NCBI RefSeq assembly: GCF_000715075.1
Contig: NC_134089.1
Coordinates: 105,841,157 to 105,905,156, forward strand
Direction of reading: 5' to 3'
Length of the DNA: 64,000 bases
DNA from: Nicotiana tabacum
Lineage: Eukaryota; Streptophyta; Magnoliopsida; Solanales; Solanaceae
Position 1 is the first letter of the stretch. Every line of letters starts with the position of its first letter. The notes below the pieces were generated by a model, which saw nothing but the letters and a program-made list of their open reading frames with translations, made no database searches and was not told where the DNA came from. The translations under genes were made by a program, and so were the position numbers. Below are positions 11,641 through 23,747 of this stretch, piece after piece.

Positions 11641-13493
11641 TTATTAGCATTGAGGACAATACTGTCCTTCATTTGGGTGGTGGTCTATTTTGATTTATGA
11701 CATTTGGCATGTAATAACCAGTACACTATTTTTCTTTATTTTCACTTTTGGTATGTATATATTCGTTATTTTTACTTTTGGTATGTATATATTTGTTATT
11801 TTTACATTTTGTATGTATATATTTTTATCATTTGATGTATATAGTCATTTCCATTTATGTATATATTCGCTTTACTTCAAGTTTGAATATATTCAGTTTA
11901 ATTTCCGTAGTTTACTTCATAACTTCTTTCATTATTTTCCCTTAGTAGCATAACTTATTTTTAAGTTGCTAGCTTCTTTTTTCGCTTTATGTGAACAATA
12001 AGCCTTTGGTTTTCTTAATGCCACGGTTCTTTCCAAAGTTGGATATTGTATGAACCGAGTGGCTCTGCCCAACAATGGATGGCGTGACAACCTTCTTAAG
12101 GGATTAAGTCCGTTTTATTTATATTTTGGTGTAAATAGTAGTAATGAATAAAAGTATCTCAAGCAGGCTTCACTTGGTACTAACACATTTACCTTTGATC
12201 TTATGGTTAGAAATAAGCTGATTGGCAAAGAATAGTTCTAACTGTGACCTTTAGACTCTTGTGTTGACTAAAACAATCATCGAGTGGTTTCTTTGAGCCA
12301 TTTGTAATGTTCAACCTTAGCTAAGGTTGTTGTGGGACCTCGACTCTATCTCTTTAAATTTCTATCACCTTGAGAGGTGAGGTATTGAATTGCAAGTCCA
12401 AGTTCTGTGCCAATAAGTCTAGAACTTGCCTTGAATATTTGTCTAGGCAAAATTCTAAGTGTAGCTCGACTTGAGAAATGATTGTAGGCTCTCCTTGATC
12501 CAATTTGAAACTTAAAAGCTTTTGTAGCCTACCAATATGATATCCCTAGTCAACCCATTTGAGCCGAAGCCCTTTTAATTCAATAACCATGTTACAAGCC
12601 TTTATCCGTTCTCTAATGACTCTCTCTTGGCATCCGATCTTTCCTTGGCATTCTTGATAAACAAGTGGCAAAAGCATAAGTTTAGGGAAGAGACGAGGAA
12701 TGTGAAAAAGATAAAAGGTACAAAGAACAAAAAGAAATGAAGAAAAGGGAAGCAAAAGAAAAGAAAGAAAGGTCAAAAAGAAATATGTTAATAAGAAAGT
12801 GAAAATTGAAGGGATTCAAACAAAGGAATGATGAAAGGTATGGAATGATTAGAAAAGGAGAAAAATTATTGTCATGAGCAAGAAAGAGTGACACTGTATC
12901 TCTCTAGTTCCTCTAAGGAAGAAGAAAATGGCTCAAAAACTCAAGAAATTATGAGCCAAAATGATAAAAAGGAGTGCTTAAGGAAAGATGAAACCTTCAT
13001 ATGCCGATGAATCCTACCTTGATCCAAAAGCCTTTATTACATTCCCGCAAAATCCCTATATGATTTCGAGTTGAGTGAGCTTACATTAGTGGTGATTTAC
13101 ATAGGGGCAAACTTATGGTACTTAGAGCCAGACTTGTGACATTCCTTTGAGAGAGATGAGCATACTTCTTCACAATCCTTGTATTGAGTGTTACAATTCT
13201 AAAGTGAGATTTGCTTATGGAGAGTAAAGGAGAAGGAGTTTGGGCTCCACAATGACCTATGTAATAGAGCGAGCTTCCTTGGTAAAATTAAGTCAACTCT
13301 TGATGCTCTAGTGTCGCAATAGAACTATGGTACTCAAAAGGTCAAAATATTGTGTTGTTGATAATTTAGTTGTGTTAAGGGTAATTGTTTGTCCCAATTG
13401 ATGCATGATTGATTCACCTTAGGGCAGCTGAAATATCCTTTTTGTTTTAGTGGAGGTGAAAATTACCTTATTTGCTTGAGGACAAGCAAACTT

Positions 13494-13506
13494 AAGTTTG
13501 GGGGAG
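13494..13506 (+). other. Polypurine tract of the Transposase_32 element
   Basis: AAGTTTGGGGGAG ends one base before the LTR start TGATAAG at 13508. The preceding context (GAGGACAAGCAAACTTAAG) is typical of plant Ty3/Gypsy 3' ends. Confidence 0.8.
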
Positions 13507-13507
13507 T

Positions 13508-14939
13508 TGATAAGTAGGGATTTTAAGCTATTATTTTCTCTCTTTTACTTGTGTTTTGAGCCAAAAATGCGTGAAGGTATTCCCGAAAACTAATGTAGTA
13601 TGCTTGCTTGTAGGAATTGTTCAAAATGAGCCAAAGGAGTCAAAACTTGAATAAAAAACAAGACTGGGCCAAGAGATCTGAAACGCGGACCACACAAATA
13701 TTGTGTGGCCGGGAAAGCCACAACGCGACCGCAGTCAGAAATATGCGGTCCGCGAAAGGGAGATTCAGAGAGTTGTTTTTCAGGCCAATTTATAAGTGAG
13801 GTCTACGTCAGAATTATGCGGCCGCAGAAGCCTATTACGCGATTGCGATTGAAATTATGCGGCCCGCAAAACTCATCTCAACCCAGATCCGGATTTGAAG
13901 AATGCCGACCGCAGTCATAATTACGCAGCCGCAAAAGAAAGAATGCGGCCACGCTCAGAATTACTCGGCCGCACAACCTCCACAGGGGTATTTTTGTCCA
14001 AAAAATTTTGCTTAGTATAAATAGATCTTTTTGACATTTTTAGGTTATGTGATGTATTAGAGGAGCACCTGAGATGACTAACTTTACTGCTTTTGGAAAT
14101 TTTGTACTAGATTCATCTTTTAACATTAGATTTTCATCTTTTAATCTAGTATTATGAATTTCATCTTCTTTTTATCTTTAATTTCTATTATTTCCATGAG
14201 TAGCTAAACCCATAGCTAGGGTTGTGACCTAACCCTAGTGTGGGTATTTGATGGGTATTTGATTTTACGGCTTGAATGTGTATGAGTTAGTGATATTTAG
14301 CCTAGTTCTGGCTAGAACTATAGAATTAGTAGTTGCAAACATTGATTCATGGCTTTATGACTTAGTCTCTACTTGAGAAAGAGGGATTACGTCTAGGAAA
14401 ACTAGGCTAACAAGGAATTGGGTGAACTCAAGAAATTAATAGGCCAAATTAAAGGGTTAAACCTATAGATAGTAATACTCGACTTGAGCTAACATCACTT
14501 GAATTGCATGAATACCTATTTGGACTTGAGAAAGCCAAATTGGGCAAAATCACTCAAACTACCGAAAGGTATAGAGTGAGTACCCGGGTGTGATAGCTAT
14601 ATTACGATCCCAATTAATCACAAGCTTGCCCTAGATTTTACTATCCGTTAGATATCCACCTAGGTAGAAGTCACGACCCGTGTCTCTTTAAACGTTTGAA
14701 AACAAACAACAAAAATATTGTCCTTAGATTCAATTATTGCAATCAATAGAATAGAGTTAGAAGTAGAAATCAAACCAAACACGTATGGATGTGTAATAAG
14801 TAGCAAAACCCGCATCTAGACTTGGATATAAACCTAATTCCAATAATTAACTCTTTATGAATTCGATCCCGACCTAGTTGGGTAAAACTGCATTGCCCAT
14901 CCTCGCTACTCAATAGTAGTGCAGGCTTGGACCCGATCA
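13508..14939 (+). mobile_element. 3' LTR of the Transposase_32 element (1432 bp)
   Basis: It begins TGATAAGTAGGG and ends CCCGATCA. The reverse complement of the solo LTR at 41418-42928 is clearly homologous, sharing among others the GGGTATTTGATGGGT block, the AATTAAAGGGTTAA block, and the ATTCGATCCCGACC block near the end. That match fixes both LTR boundaries. A cluster of palindromic GCGGCCGC-type words (13680-13975) lies just before the TATA box. The next bases (AAACC, 14940-14944) are chromovirus integrase-tail sequence, so the element sits inside the minus-strand chromovirus. Confidence 0.88.
14016..14023 (+). promoter_or_regulatory. TATA box of the Transposase_32-element LTR
   Basis: TATAAATA follows the palindromic word cluster and the stretch GGGGTATTTTTGTCC. 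The same order (word cluster, GGATATTTTTGTCC, TATATAAATA) is seen in the homologous solo LTR on the minus strand at 42331-42340, which supports its role as core promoter. Confidence 0.65.
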
Positions 14940-17900
14940 AAACCTTGGGCTCAACTTGTCCTTCTTCCCGAATCTCATAATGCCTTTCATCGGCGAGACT
15001 TTCAAGAGAACCTTCTCGCCGATCATGAATGATACATTATGCGCCTTCTAATCCGCGTAACTCTTCTGTATGGACTATGCTATGTGAAGTCTCTCCTAAA
15101 TCAACTTTACCTTTTCCAAGGCATCCTTTACTAAATTAGTACCGTATAACTTAGCCTTGCCAGGTTCAAACCACCCGATGGGAGAACGACATCGCCAACC
15201 ATATAAAGCCTCAAATGGGGTCATCTCAATGCTGGACTGATAGCTGTTGTTGTAAGCAAACTCGGCCAAAGGCAAGAACTGATCCCACTGTCTTCCAAAG
15301 TCAATCACACATGCTCTCAACATGTTCTCTAATATCTGAATTATCCGCTCCGACTGCCCATCCGTCTGAGGATGAAACGTTGTACTAAGCTCTATATAGG
15401 TTTCCAACTCACTTTTTACGGCCCTCTAGAAATGGGAAGTGAACTGAGGGCCTCTATCTGATATGATGGAAACAGGCACACCGTGCAACCGAACTATCTC
15501 CCGAATATAAATCTGGACCAACCTCTCTGAAGTATAGGTAGTCGCAATCGGAATGAAGTGTTCCGACTTGGTCAACCTGTTGACAATGACCCAAACTGTA
15601 TCAAACTTCCACAAAGTCCGCGGATATCCAACTACAAAGTCCATAGTGATGCGCTCCCATTCCTACTCAGGTATAGTCATCTGCTAAAGTAGGTCACCTA
15701 GCCTCTGGTGCTCATACTTGACCTACTGGCAATTTAGGCATCTAGCTACATACTTCACAATGTCTTTCTTCATTCGCCGCCACCAATAATGCTGCCTCAG
15801 GTCACGATACATCTTTGTAGCACTTGTATGAATAGAATACCATGAACTGTGTGCCTCCTCTAGAATCCTCTCCCTCAAACATCGACATTAGGGACACACA
15901 CACGACCCTAGAGTCGCAGAACACCATCCTCGCCAATAGAAACCTCCTTGGCACTATCCTGTAGTACCGTCTCTCTAAGAACAAATGCGGATCATCAAAC
16001 TTCCGAGCCTTGATTTTCCCCAATAATGAAAATGACATAGAAAGAACTCGACTGGGCTCTGAAATATCCAACCTTACAAGTCTGTTAGCTAAGGACTGGA
16101 TGTCCAAAGCTAGTGGCCTCTCCTCTGCTGAAATGAATGCCAAGCTACCCATACTCTCTACTTTCCTGCTTAAGGCATCCGCGACCACATTTTCCTTGCC
16201 TGAATGATAAAAAATGGTGATGTCATAATCCTTTAGTAACTCCAGCCATCTACGCTACCTCAAATTGAGATTCCTCTGCTTGAACAAATGCTGTAAGCTA
16301 CGATGATCAGTATAAACCTCACATGATAACACATATAGATAATGCCTTCATATCTTAAGAGCATGAACAATCCCTGCTTACTCTAGATCGTGCACATGGT
16401 AATTCTTCTCAAGGATCTTTAATTGTCATGAAGCATATCCAATACTCGCCCCTCCTACATTAATACATAACCTAAACCAACACGTGAAGCATCGCAATAC
16501 ACAGTATACATCCCCGAACCGGAAGGCAACACTAGAACTGATGTTGTAGTCAAAGTTGTCTTAAGCTTCTGAAAGCTTGCCTCTCAATCATCAGACCAAC
16601 GGAAAGGAGCACCCTTCTAGGTCAATCTGGTCAAAGATACTGCAATGGATGAAAAACCCTGCATAAATCAATGATAATAACCTGCTAGCCCCAGGAAACT
16701 CCTGATCTCAGTCAACGAAGTGGGAGATGGCCAACTCTGAACTACCTCAATCTTCTTGGGATCAACCTTAATACCCTCTCCTAATACAACATGCCCCATG
16801 AATGCCACAGACTCTAGCCAAAACTCACACTTTGAGAACTTAGCATATAGTTTATGTTCCTTCAATGTCTAACGCACCACTCTCAAATATTGCTCGTGCT
16901 TCCCTAGGCTGTGTGAGTAAATCAAGATGTCATCAATAAAAACAATAATAAAAGAATCAATATAAGGCCTGAACACCCGGTTCATCAAATCCATAAACGC
17001 CGATGGGGCATTAGTCAAGCCGAAAGACATCACTAGGAACTCATAATGGCCATATCTAGTACGGAAGGCAGTCTTCGGAATATCTGAGTCCCGAATCTTC
17101 AACTGATGGTACCTGATCTCAAGTCGATCTTAGAAAACACCCTAGCACCCTACAACTGGTCAAACAAATCATTAATGCACGACATAGGGTACTTGTTCTT
17201 GATGGTAACTTTGTTCAATTGGCAGTAATCAATGCACATCCGCATAGTCCCATCTTTCTTCATAAATAATACTGGTGCACCCCAAGGTGATACACTTGGT
17301 CTGGTAAACCCCTTTGCTAGTAACTCCTCAAGCTGTTCATTCAGATCCTTTAACTTTTTTGGAGCTATACGGTACGATGGAATAGATATAGGCTGGGTAC
17401 TTGGAGCCAAATCAATACAGAAATCAATGTCACGATCTAGCAGCATGCTTGGAAGGTTAGAAGGAAACACATCGGCGAACTCCCGGACTACGGGTGCTGA
17501 ATCAATCATCGGAGACTCTATGGTGGTGTCCCGAACATATGCTAGATACGCCAAACAACCCTTCTCGACTAGATGTCAATCCTTTAGAAAAGAGATAACC
17601 CGACTAGATACACTAGCGGAGGAACCCTTCCGCTCCAATCTCGACAACTATGGCATCACTAAAGTAACAGTCTTGGCATGACAATCAAGAATGACGTGAT
17701 GTGAAGATAACCAATCCATGCCTAGGATGACCTCAAAGTCGATCATATCAAGTAAAAGAAGGCCTGCTCTAGTCTCGTAACCAAAGAATGCAATCACACA
17801 GGATCGGTAGATTCTATCCACAACCACAGAATCGCCTACAAGAGTGGACACATAAATAGGAGTACCCAAAGACTCACGAGTGATTTCCAGGAAATGCGCA

Positions 17901-17965
17901 AATAGAGATTACACATATGAATAGGTAGAACCTAGGTTAAATAATACCAAAGCATCCCTACCGCA
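14940..17965 (-). pseudogene. Chromovirus pol remnant (protease-RT-RNase H-integrase)
   Basis: Read on -, the protease end shows LLLDMIDFEVILGMDWLSSH (about 17660-17760). The reverse transcriptase palm follows with [17 protein letters not shown] and the catalytic segment [11 protein letters not shown] (about 16910-16945), then LGLAGYYH. RNase H ends with VVADALSRK (about 16165-16190). Integrase has MDFVVGYPRT, ISDRGPQFTSHF and FHPQTDGQSERII, giving the D, D and E of the catalytic triad. Many frameshifts and stops separate these blocks, so no polyprotein can be made. The integrase tail and chromodomain expected downstream are absent because of the truncation at 14940. Confidence 0.85.
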
Positions 17966-18009
17966 GATAGAAATAATACCTGTGATCATGGCATCTGAGG
18001 CCACTGCAC

Positions 18010-18965
18010 CTGGTCTAGCCAAAAAAGCATAGAATCTAGCTAGAGCACCAGCTGGCTGGCCTCTACATGACTGTCCTCCACTTCTAGGATGACCTATACC
18101 TATCTACCATCCGCCTATGGGCAGCTGGACAGCTGGCCGAGCTGGTAGAGCTAAAATCATGGGCTGCTGACCCTGCTCAAGCTAATCAAACTAATATCGC
18201 AACTCTTCCCTCTCGGAGGGTGGAATATACCTATCCAAAAAATGCTTTGTGAACTGGACCCAAGTAATAGGAGGGGAACTCACTGGTCTGCCAAGAACAT
18301 AAGACTGTCACCATCTACGGGCCATGCCCTATAGCTGGAAAGTAATGAAGTCAACCCCATGAGACTCCAATATCCTCATGTTGTGCAGTCTGTCCTTGCA
18401 CCTATCAATTAAATCCTTGGCATCCTCATGACACTCACCTCCAAAGATAGGAGGGTGTAGCCTAGTCCATCTGTCTAATAACTTCTGCGAATCACCGTCT
18501 ACAGCTAGTCTGGGCTCAAGCGCCACTGCTGCAACTGGCTGAGCCCCATCCTTGAGTAGTGTGCGCGGAGTCTGATACACTATGGCTGCATACTCAGGAG
18601 CCTGAGCAGTAGGGGTCTATGCTCCCCCTGCCACTTGAGATGTGGCTGGGTCCGTTGGAAATAAACCAGCCTGGGCCATAGAATCTATGAATCGCAGCAT
18701 ACGACTCATAGCCTCCTAAAAGCCTGGTGCTAACATGAACTCCGCCGAGGCAGGCTCTGCTGCGGGTCGCACCTCGCCATGCTCCTCAATAACGCGATCC
18801 TCTACTGGATCCGCTAGTAATGCTACTGGGGCAGCTCTGGATGCCCTCTTCCCCTACCTCTGGGCCGGTTCCCTCCCCCGGCCTCTGCCTCGGTCTCTAG
18901 CAACGGGGGGAGCAGCCCCTCCTGGGTCTGGAACGTCCCCCGTATGCGTCCTCACCATCTGTGAG
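18010..18965 (-). pseudogene. Chromovirus gag remnant
   Basis: On -, an arginine-, glycine- and proline-rich start (about 18830-18960) leads to a segment with LLDRWTRLHPPIFGGECHED and CKDRLHNMRILESHGVDFI (18329-18550). That is the retrotransposon gag capsid-type region of this family. Stops and frameshifts break it. Intact gag would form the particle shell. It lies between the leader and the protease region as expected. Confidence 0.7.
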
Positions 18966-19131
18966 AGAATAAAAGAAGGAAATTTGGTATACCATCAACT
19001 GCACGATAGAAGATAAATAAAGAGTAGTTTGCTAACACCTTATAGCCTCTCGAAAATAAGTACAAACGTCTCCGTACCAATCCGCAAGACTCTACCAGGT
19101 TTGCCCATAACTTGTGAAACCTACGTGAACC

Positions 19132-19150
19132 TAGTGCTCTGATAGCATGT
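19132..19150 (-). other. Primer binding site, chromovirus 1 (tRNA-Met type)
   Basis: On - the bases after the LTR end read ACATGCTATCAGAGCACTAG. The TATCAGAGC core is that of a primer site complementary to initiator tRNA-Met (canonically TGGTATCAGAGC). The preceding bases are altered compared with the second element, where TTGGTATCAGAGA is intact. Confidence 0.7.
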
Positions 19151-20864
19151 TGTCATGACCCAATTCCACATCAGGTCGTGATGGCGTCCAGCACTGCTGC
19201 TAGACAAGCCAACCATGAACAACCTAGTGATTTTCATTTTTTATTTAAGAATTTCCAACCACAAATTTTACTTAAATTTAAGCATTTAGTACTTAATGCA
19301 ATTACAAGGCAACCAACAGAAGAACCACTAAAGGAAATCATGAATATAATTTTTACAACCCAAAAATAATAGTCTACTAATGTGTGTGCCAGGATCTAGT
19401 GTCACAAGTACGAGAGCAACTAGTAGAATTTACAAAAAAAAATATAACTATTCTACTGTCTGAGATAGTATAGATATATACAACAAAAGAGAAACTCTGG
19501 TGATGATGCTGGACGGCTCGGAAAGGGGGCAACTCATTGTGAAGTCTCGAACCGATATCAAGAATGCGCGCCGGGTGGGTAACTAAATGCACCAGCCTCA
19601 GATCCTGTACAATTAAGTACAGAAGTATAGTATGAGTACATAAATAATATCTACCCAGTAATATCCAGTCTAACCTCGAAGAAGTAGTGACGAGGGGTCG
19701 ACTTGACACTTACTAGGGCCAACAATAATATAATTTAAGTGTTATGCTAAGCATGGATGTCATGAATATTACTGACAGTTAATAACAGGAAGTGACAAGT
19801 TCTTTCATAAATATAATTTCAATTTCCGTCATATCAATTAACAATTTACATTTCAAGGAATTTAAGTAGTCCAAATCACAGAAAGTTCCAAGCAAGTAGC
19901 ATGCGCAAGTAATACCGATGTCGTACGACTCGATCCAATATAATAATAAAATATGCATTGCTGGAGGGTCGAATGGTGCAAACCATAGATGCATCTATTC
20001 ACCCCGCTCGTGAATCATTCATGCGATACGGTCAAATATAAATTTAATCATTTAAATCAAATTCATTCTTAAATTATTTTCTTTAAAAGAAAAAGGCAAC
20101 TCAACTTGAAGCTTTAAATCCTTAGAAGTCTCAACTTAATTCCATTTAATACAAATAACAAGTATCATCAAATAACAGTATTCACAAAGCATGGTGTCAA
20201 CCTAAACCCGGACATAACATGAATAGTAGCTACATACAGACTCTCGTCACTTCGTGCGTACGTATCCCCCCAAAACTCACATTTTTAATTAAAATCACCT
20301 ATGGGGAAATTTTCCTCTTACAAAGTTAGAAAAGAGATTTACCTTGTCCCAAATCTTACTTCCAAACTCAAGAATGCGCTCAAACCCTCAAATCGAAGTC
20401 GAACGATCCAAACCTATTCAAATGGGGTAAAAACTAATCAATATATGCTCAAGAGTTCATATTCTAACTATTAAAGTAATTTTCCAATCCTAAATGCAAG
20501 ATTCCTAAAATTCATCCCCGGGCACACGTGCCTAGATTCTGGAAATTTTTGAAGAAAACCCATGACCTAAGGAACATAAATATATAATTATCACTATGTT
20601 TCATGGTCAATTTCGTGGTAAGAATCCCATTCTTGCCAAACCCTAGTTTTTCCTCTAATCTCATAAATTTTACTAATCTTTACATGTTAATCAACCCAAA
20701 ATCTATGTATTTAACTCACATATAGTAGGAATTACTTACCTCCAAAAGCTTGGTGGAAAACCCCTCTCAAGAAGCTCTAAAATTGCCTAACAATGAAGTG
20801 AAATAAGTCAAAAATGACTAACTCCCATATTAAATGAAGGCCACTACCTTTAGCTATTTCCGCA

Positions 20865-21085
20865 CCTGTGGTACGTTGACAGCATCAACGATCCCGCTTC
20901 TGCGGACAACTGTCCGCTTCTGCGAAAATGAGCTAGGCTAGCTGGGGCCACACCTGCTGGCAGGTGACCGCTCACGCTGTTCCACTTCTGCGGAATAGGA
21001 GCCACATCTGCAGAACCTGGGATCCTCTCCTAGGGCCGCTTCTACGATGCTCTAACTGCACCTGTGGCTGGCCAACCACAGGTGC
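20865..21085. repeat. Inverted-word cluster (CCGCTTCTGCGG type) in chromovirus 1 LTR
   Basis: Words such as CGCTTCTGCGGAC, CCGCTTCTGCG, CCACTTCTGCGG, GCACCTGTGG and CCACAGGTGCGG recur over about 220 bases. Most have CCGC/GCGG or CCAC/GTGG arms. The cluster stands out as GC-rich in an AT-rich LTR and lies roughly 950-1150 bases into the LTR in element orientation, once the nested insertion is ignored. Confidence 0.7.
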
Positions 21086-22559
21086 GGTTATGACAGTAGC
21101 TGGAGCTTCAGCTCTTTCTCAAATTTTCAACTTAGTTTGAGCCTCGTCTGATCAACGCTCGGGGCCCCTAGGGCCCCCTCCCGAACTTATTGACAAGTTT
21201 GGAATCATAAAACGGACTCGCTCGAACCCTCGAAATGCCCGAAACAACATTAAAACTAAGAATCATACCCTAAAACCAATTGAATCAAACTTATGAACTT
21301 CATGTTCTTCAATCTACTTCCAATGCGACGAAACGTAATTATACTGCTCGAAATGATACCAAATTTTGCGTGCAAGTCTTAAATGGCATTACGGAATTAT
21401 TCCCGGTCTCAGAATTCCGTTCGGACCTCGATATCACAAAAATCCGCTCCAAACCAAATTTAAAGAACTTCAAAATCCTTAAAGGACCAACTTTTACTAT
21501 TAGGCGCCAAAACGCTCCCAGGTCATCCGAAACCCGATACGGACATACTCTTAAGTTTGTAATTATCATACAAACCTGTTGGAACCTTCAAATCCCAAAT
21601 CAGAGGTCGTTTACTCAAAATGTTGACCGAAGTCAAAATTGGCCTTTTAAGCCAACCTCAAGGAACCAAGTGTTCCGGTTGCAACCCAAACTCTTCCAAA
21701 TCCCGAACCAACCATCACCGCAAGTCATAAATCAGTTAAAGCAAGTACGGGAACTCTTATTCAGGGGAATGGGTTCTAGAAAGCAAAACGACCAGTCGGG
21801 TCATTACATAGGAGCTCGTGTACTTGTGACTACAAATTCGGGTTGTACTTAGATATGTAAGTTATTATGCAACATCTGTGACGACCCGGCCGGTCGTCTT
21901 AAGAATTAATGCTCCGATCCCCTATTAACTGCTTTCCCCAAATTTATTTCTGCTAATTTGTTTTGCTGGGATGTTCAGTTTTGAGTTTCGGAGAGTTTTG
22001 GGACACTTAGTCCCGAAATGAGAGCTTAAGTGTTAGAAAATTAATCGTAGTCGGAACAGTGTGAAGACGGCCTCGAAATGGAAATCTTATGGTTCTGTTA
22101 GCTCCGTTGGGTGATTTTGGGGTTAGGAGCATATTCGGAATGTGTTTCGGAGGTCCGTAGCTAATTTAGGCTTGAAATGGCAAAAGTTGAAATTTTGAAA
22201 GTTTCCGGTTTGATAGTGAGATTTGGATCTGAGGGTCGAAATGGAATTCCGAGAGTTGCAGTAGTTCCGTTATGTCATTTTGGGTGTGCGTGCAAAGTTT
22301 CAGGTCATTCGGACGAGGTTTGGTAGACTTTTTTGATCGAAAATGTGTTTTTAGAGTTTTTTGGAATTTTTATGCTTGAATTCAATGAAAAATAGGTGTT
22401 TTGATGTTGTTTATGGCATTTCGAAGGTTGGAACAAGTTTAAATGATGTTACGGGATATGTTCGTAGGTTTGGTTGAGGTCTCGAGGGCCTCGAGTGTGT
22501 TTCGGATGCTCAACGGGTCATTTTGAGTTGTTAAAAAGTTGCAGAAATTCAGGTTCAGG

Positions 22560-22895
22560 TGTTGTAGACTTTTCTTCATCGTGATCGCAGCCATCCATTC
22601 GCTATCGCATAGTGTAATTCCGGAGGTGGCCCAATTCTTTCTTCGCGATCGCATAACTTGACTCGTGATCGCATAGCACTGCCTCATTCCTCTTTCGTGT
22701 TCGCGTAGTAGAAATTGAGCCGGTGGCTTAGTAGCCCAATTTCTTCTTTGCGTTCGCGTGTCCTCAACCATGATCGCGTAAGGCCATCTCTTCCTCTTTC
22801 GCGATCGTGTGCCTCCTGTTGTGTTCGCGTAGGCCATTTCCTGAAGCTTTCATTTTTACTCTTTGCGGTCGCAGGCCTTCTTTCGCGATCGCGAT
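22560..22895. repeat. Palindromic word cluster (CGCGATCGCG type)
   Basis: Variants of TTCGCGATCGCGTA (for example CTTCGCGATCGCATAA, CGTGATCGCATAG, TTCGCGATCGTGT, TTTGCGTTCGCGTG, TTCGCGATCGCGATG) occur about a dozen times, separated by ordinary LTR sequence. The core CGCGATCGCG is a perfect palindrome. A TATA-like GATATAAG follows at 22913-22920. Confidence 0.85.
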
Positions 22896-23747
22896 GTACA
22901 ATACACCTGGGCAGATATAAGATTTCAAAATCGAGGGTTTAGCCATTTTTATCAAAACTTAAGCTTAGAAGCTCGGAGTTGAGTGAGATTTTGAGGGATT
23001 TCAGAGATATCGATTGGGTAACGATTCTAAACTCCTTTTTGCTTGTATCCCACTAATCTAAGCATGAATTCCTCCTTTAATTTCGGATTTTGAATGAAAA
23101 TTTGATAAAACTTCTTAGGCCGAATTATTGGGTTTTGATGGGGCATTTGACATCGGATTTGGATAATTTTAGTATGGTTGGACTCGTGAGAGTACGAGGT
23201 TTCTGGAAATATAAATTTCACCCGATTCCAAGATGTGGACCTGAGGGGCGTTTTGGTCAATTTACATAATTTTGTGTATTAGCTTAGAATTTTATTGCTT
23301 CTTGAAGTATTATTTACATTATGAAATGGAATTGAATAGATTTGGGCCATTTGGAGTCGGATACTCGTGGCAAAAGTGTGGTTTCTAGTTGATTTTGAGT
23401 CGCTTCGAAGTAAGTGGCTTGTCTAACCTTGTGTGGGGGACCTTCTCCTTAGGATTGGTATGTTTGGTAATTGAATTGCCTTGTGCGTGAGGTGACGGGC
23501 GCGTACTTGTGCAAATTGTCGGAAATCCAGTTTTCTTAAAGTATTTATTAGCATGATTCTTTTCATGCTTTATTATACTTGCAAAATTTAGCATGTTGTT
23601 AGTTAGAAAGCATGTTTAGTTGACTTGAATTGCCTATTTGCTTAAACTGCCTTGATTATACTACGTGAAGCATGTTAGGCTAGAATTACTTGTTTCTTTG
23701 ATATGAAATTTTATTTCTGAATATCTTCTTGTTGTTGCTGTGTATTT

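Larger units (their letters stand above)
9111..13507 (+). mobile_element. Internal region of a Transposase_32-bearing LTR element (left end missing)
   Basis: This region contains a CpG-rich leader with repeated GCGGCCGC- and GCGGTCCGCG-like words (9150-9550), a broken reading frame for the putative plant transposon protein domain (9639-11640), about 1.8 kb of AT-rich 3' spacer, and a polypurine tract immediately before an LTR. No protease, reverse transcriptase or integrase is visible, so the element was probably moved by another element's enzymes. Its left part is replaced by the Tat-like LTR ending at 9110, consistent with the Tat element having inserted into it. The 11700-13480 spacer holds nothing I recognise. 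Confidence 0.7.
14940..19150 (-). mobile_element. Tekay-like chromovirus 1, internal region (3' end truncated)
   Basis: Read on -, the order is leader with tRNA-Met-type primer site, gag, protease, reverse transcriptase, RNase H and integrase. It stops at 14940, inside the tail just after integrase (the LSPRF-like position), where the Transposase_32 element begins. Its upstream LTR (in element orientation) is 19151-24960. All reading frames are broken. The close resemblance to the second element at 33443-38684, which has a chromodomain, supports a Tekay/Del assignment. Confidence 0.85.

Noticed and set aside
21280..21852. 190-codon open frame
   Set aside because: Lies wholly in the chromovirus LTR, antisense to the element, with no family resemblance and no homologous open frame in related LTRs.
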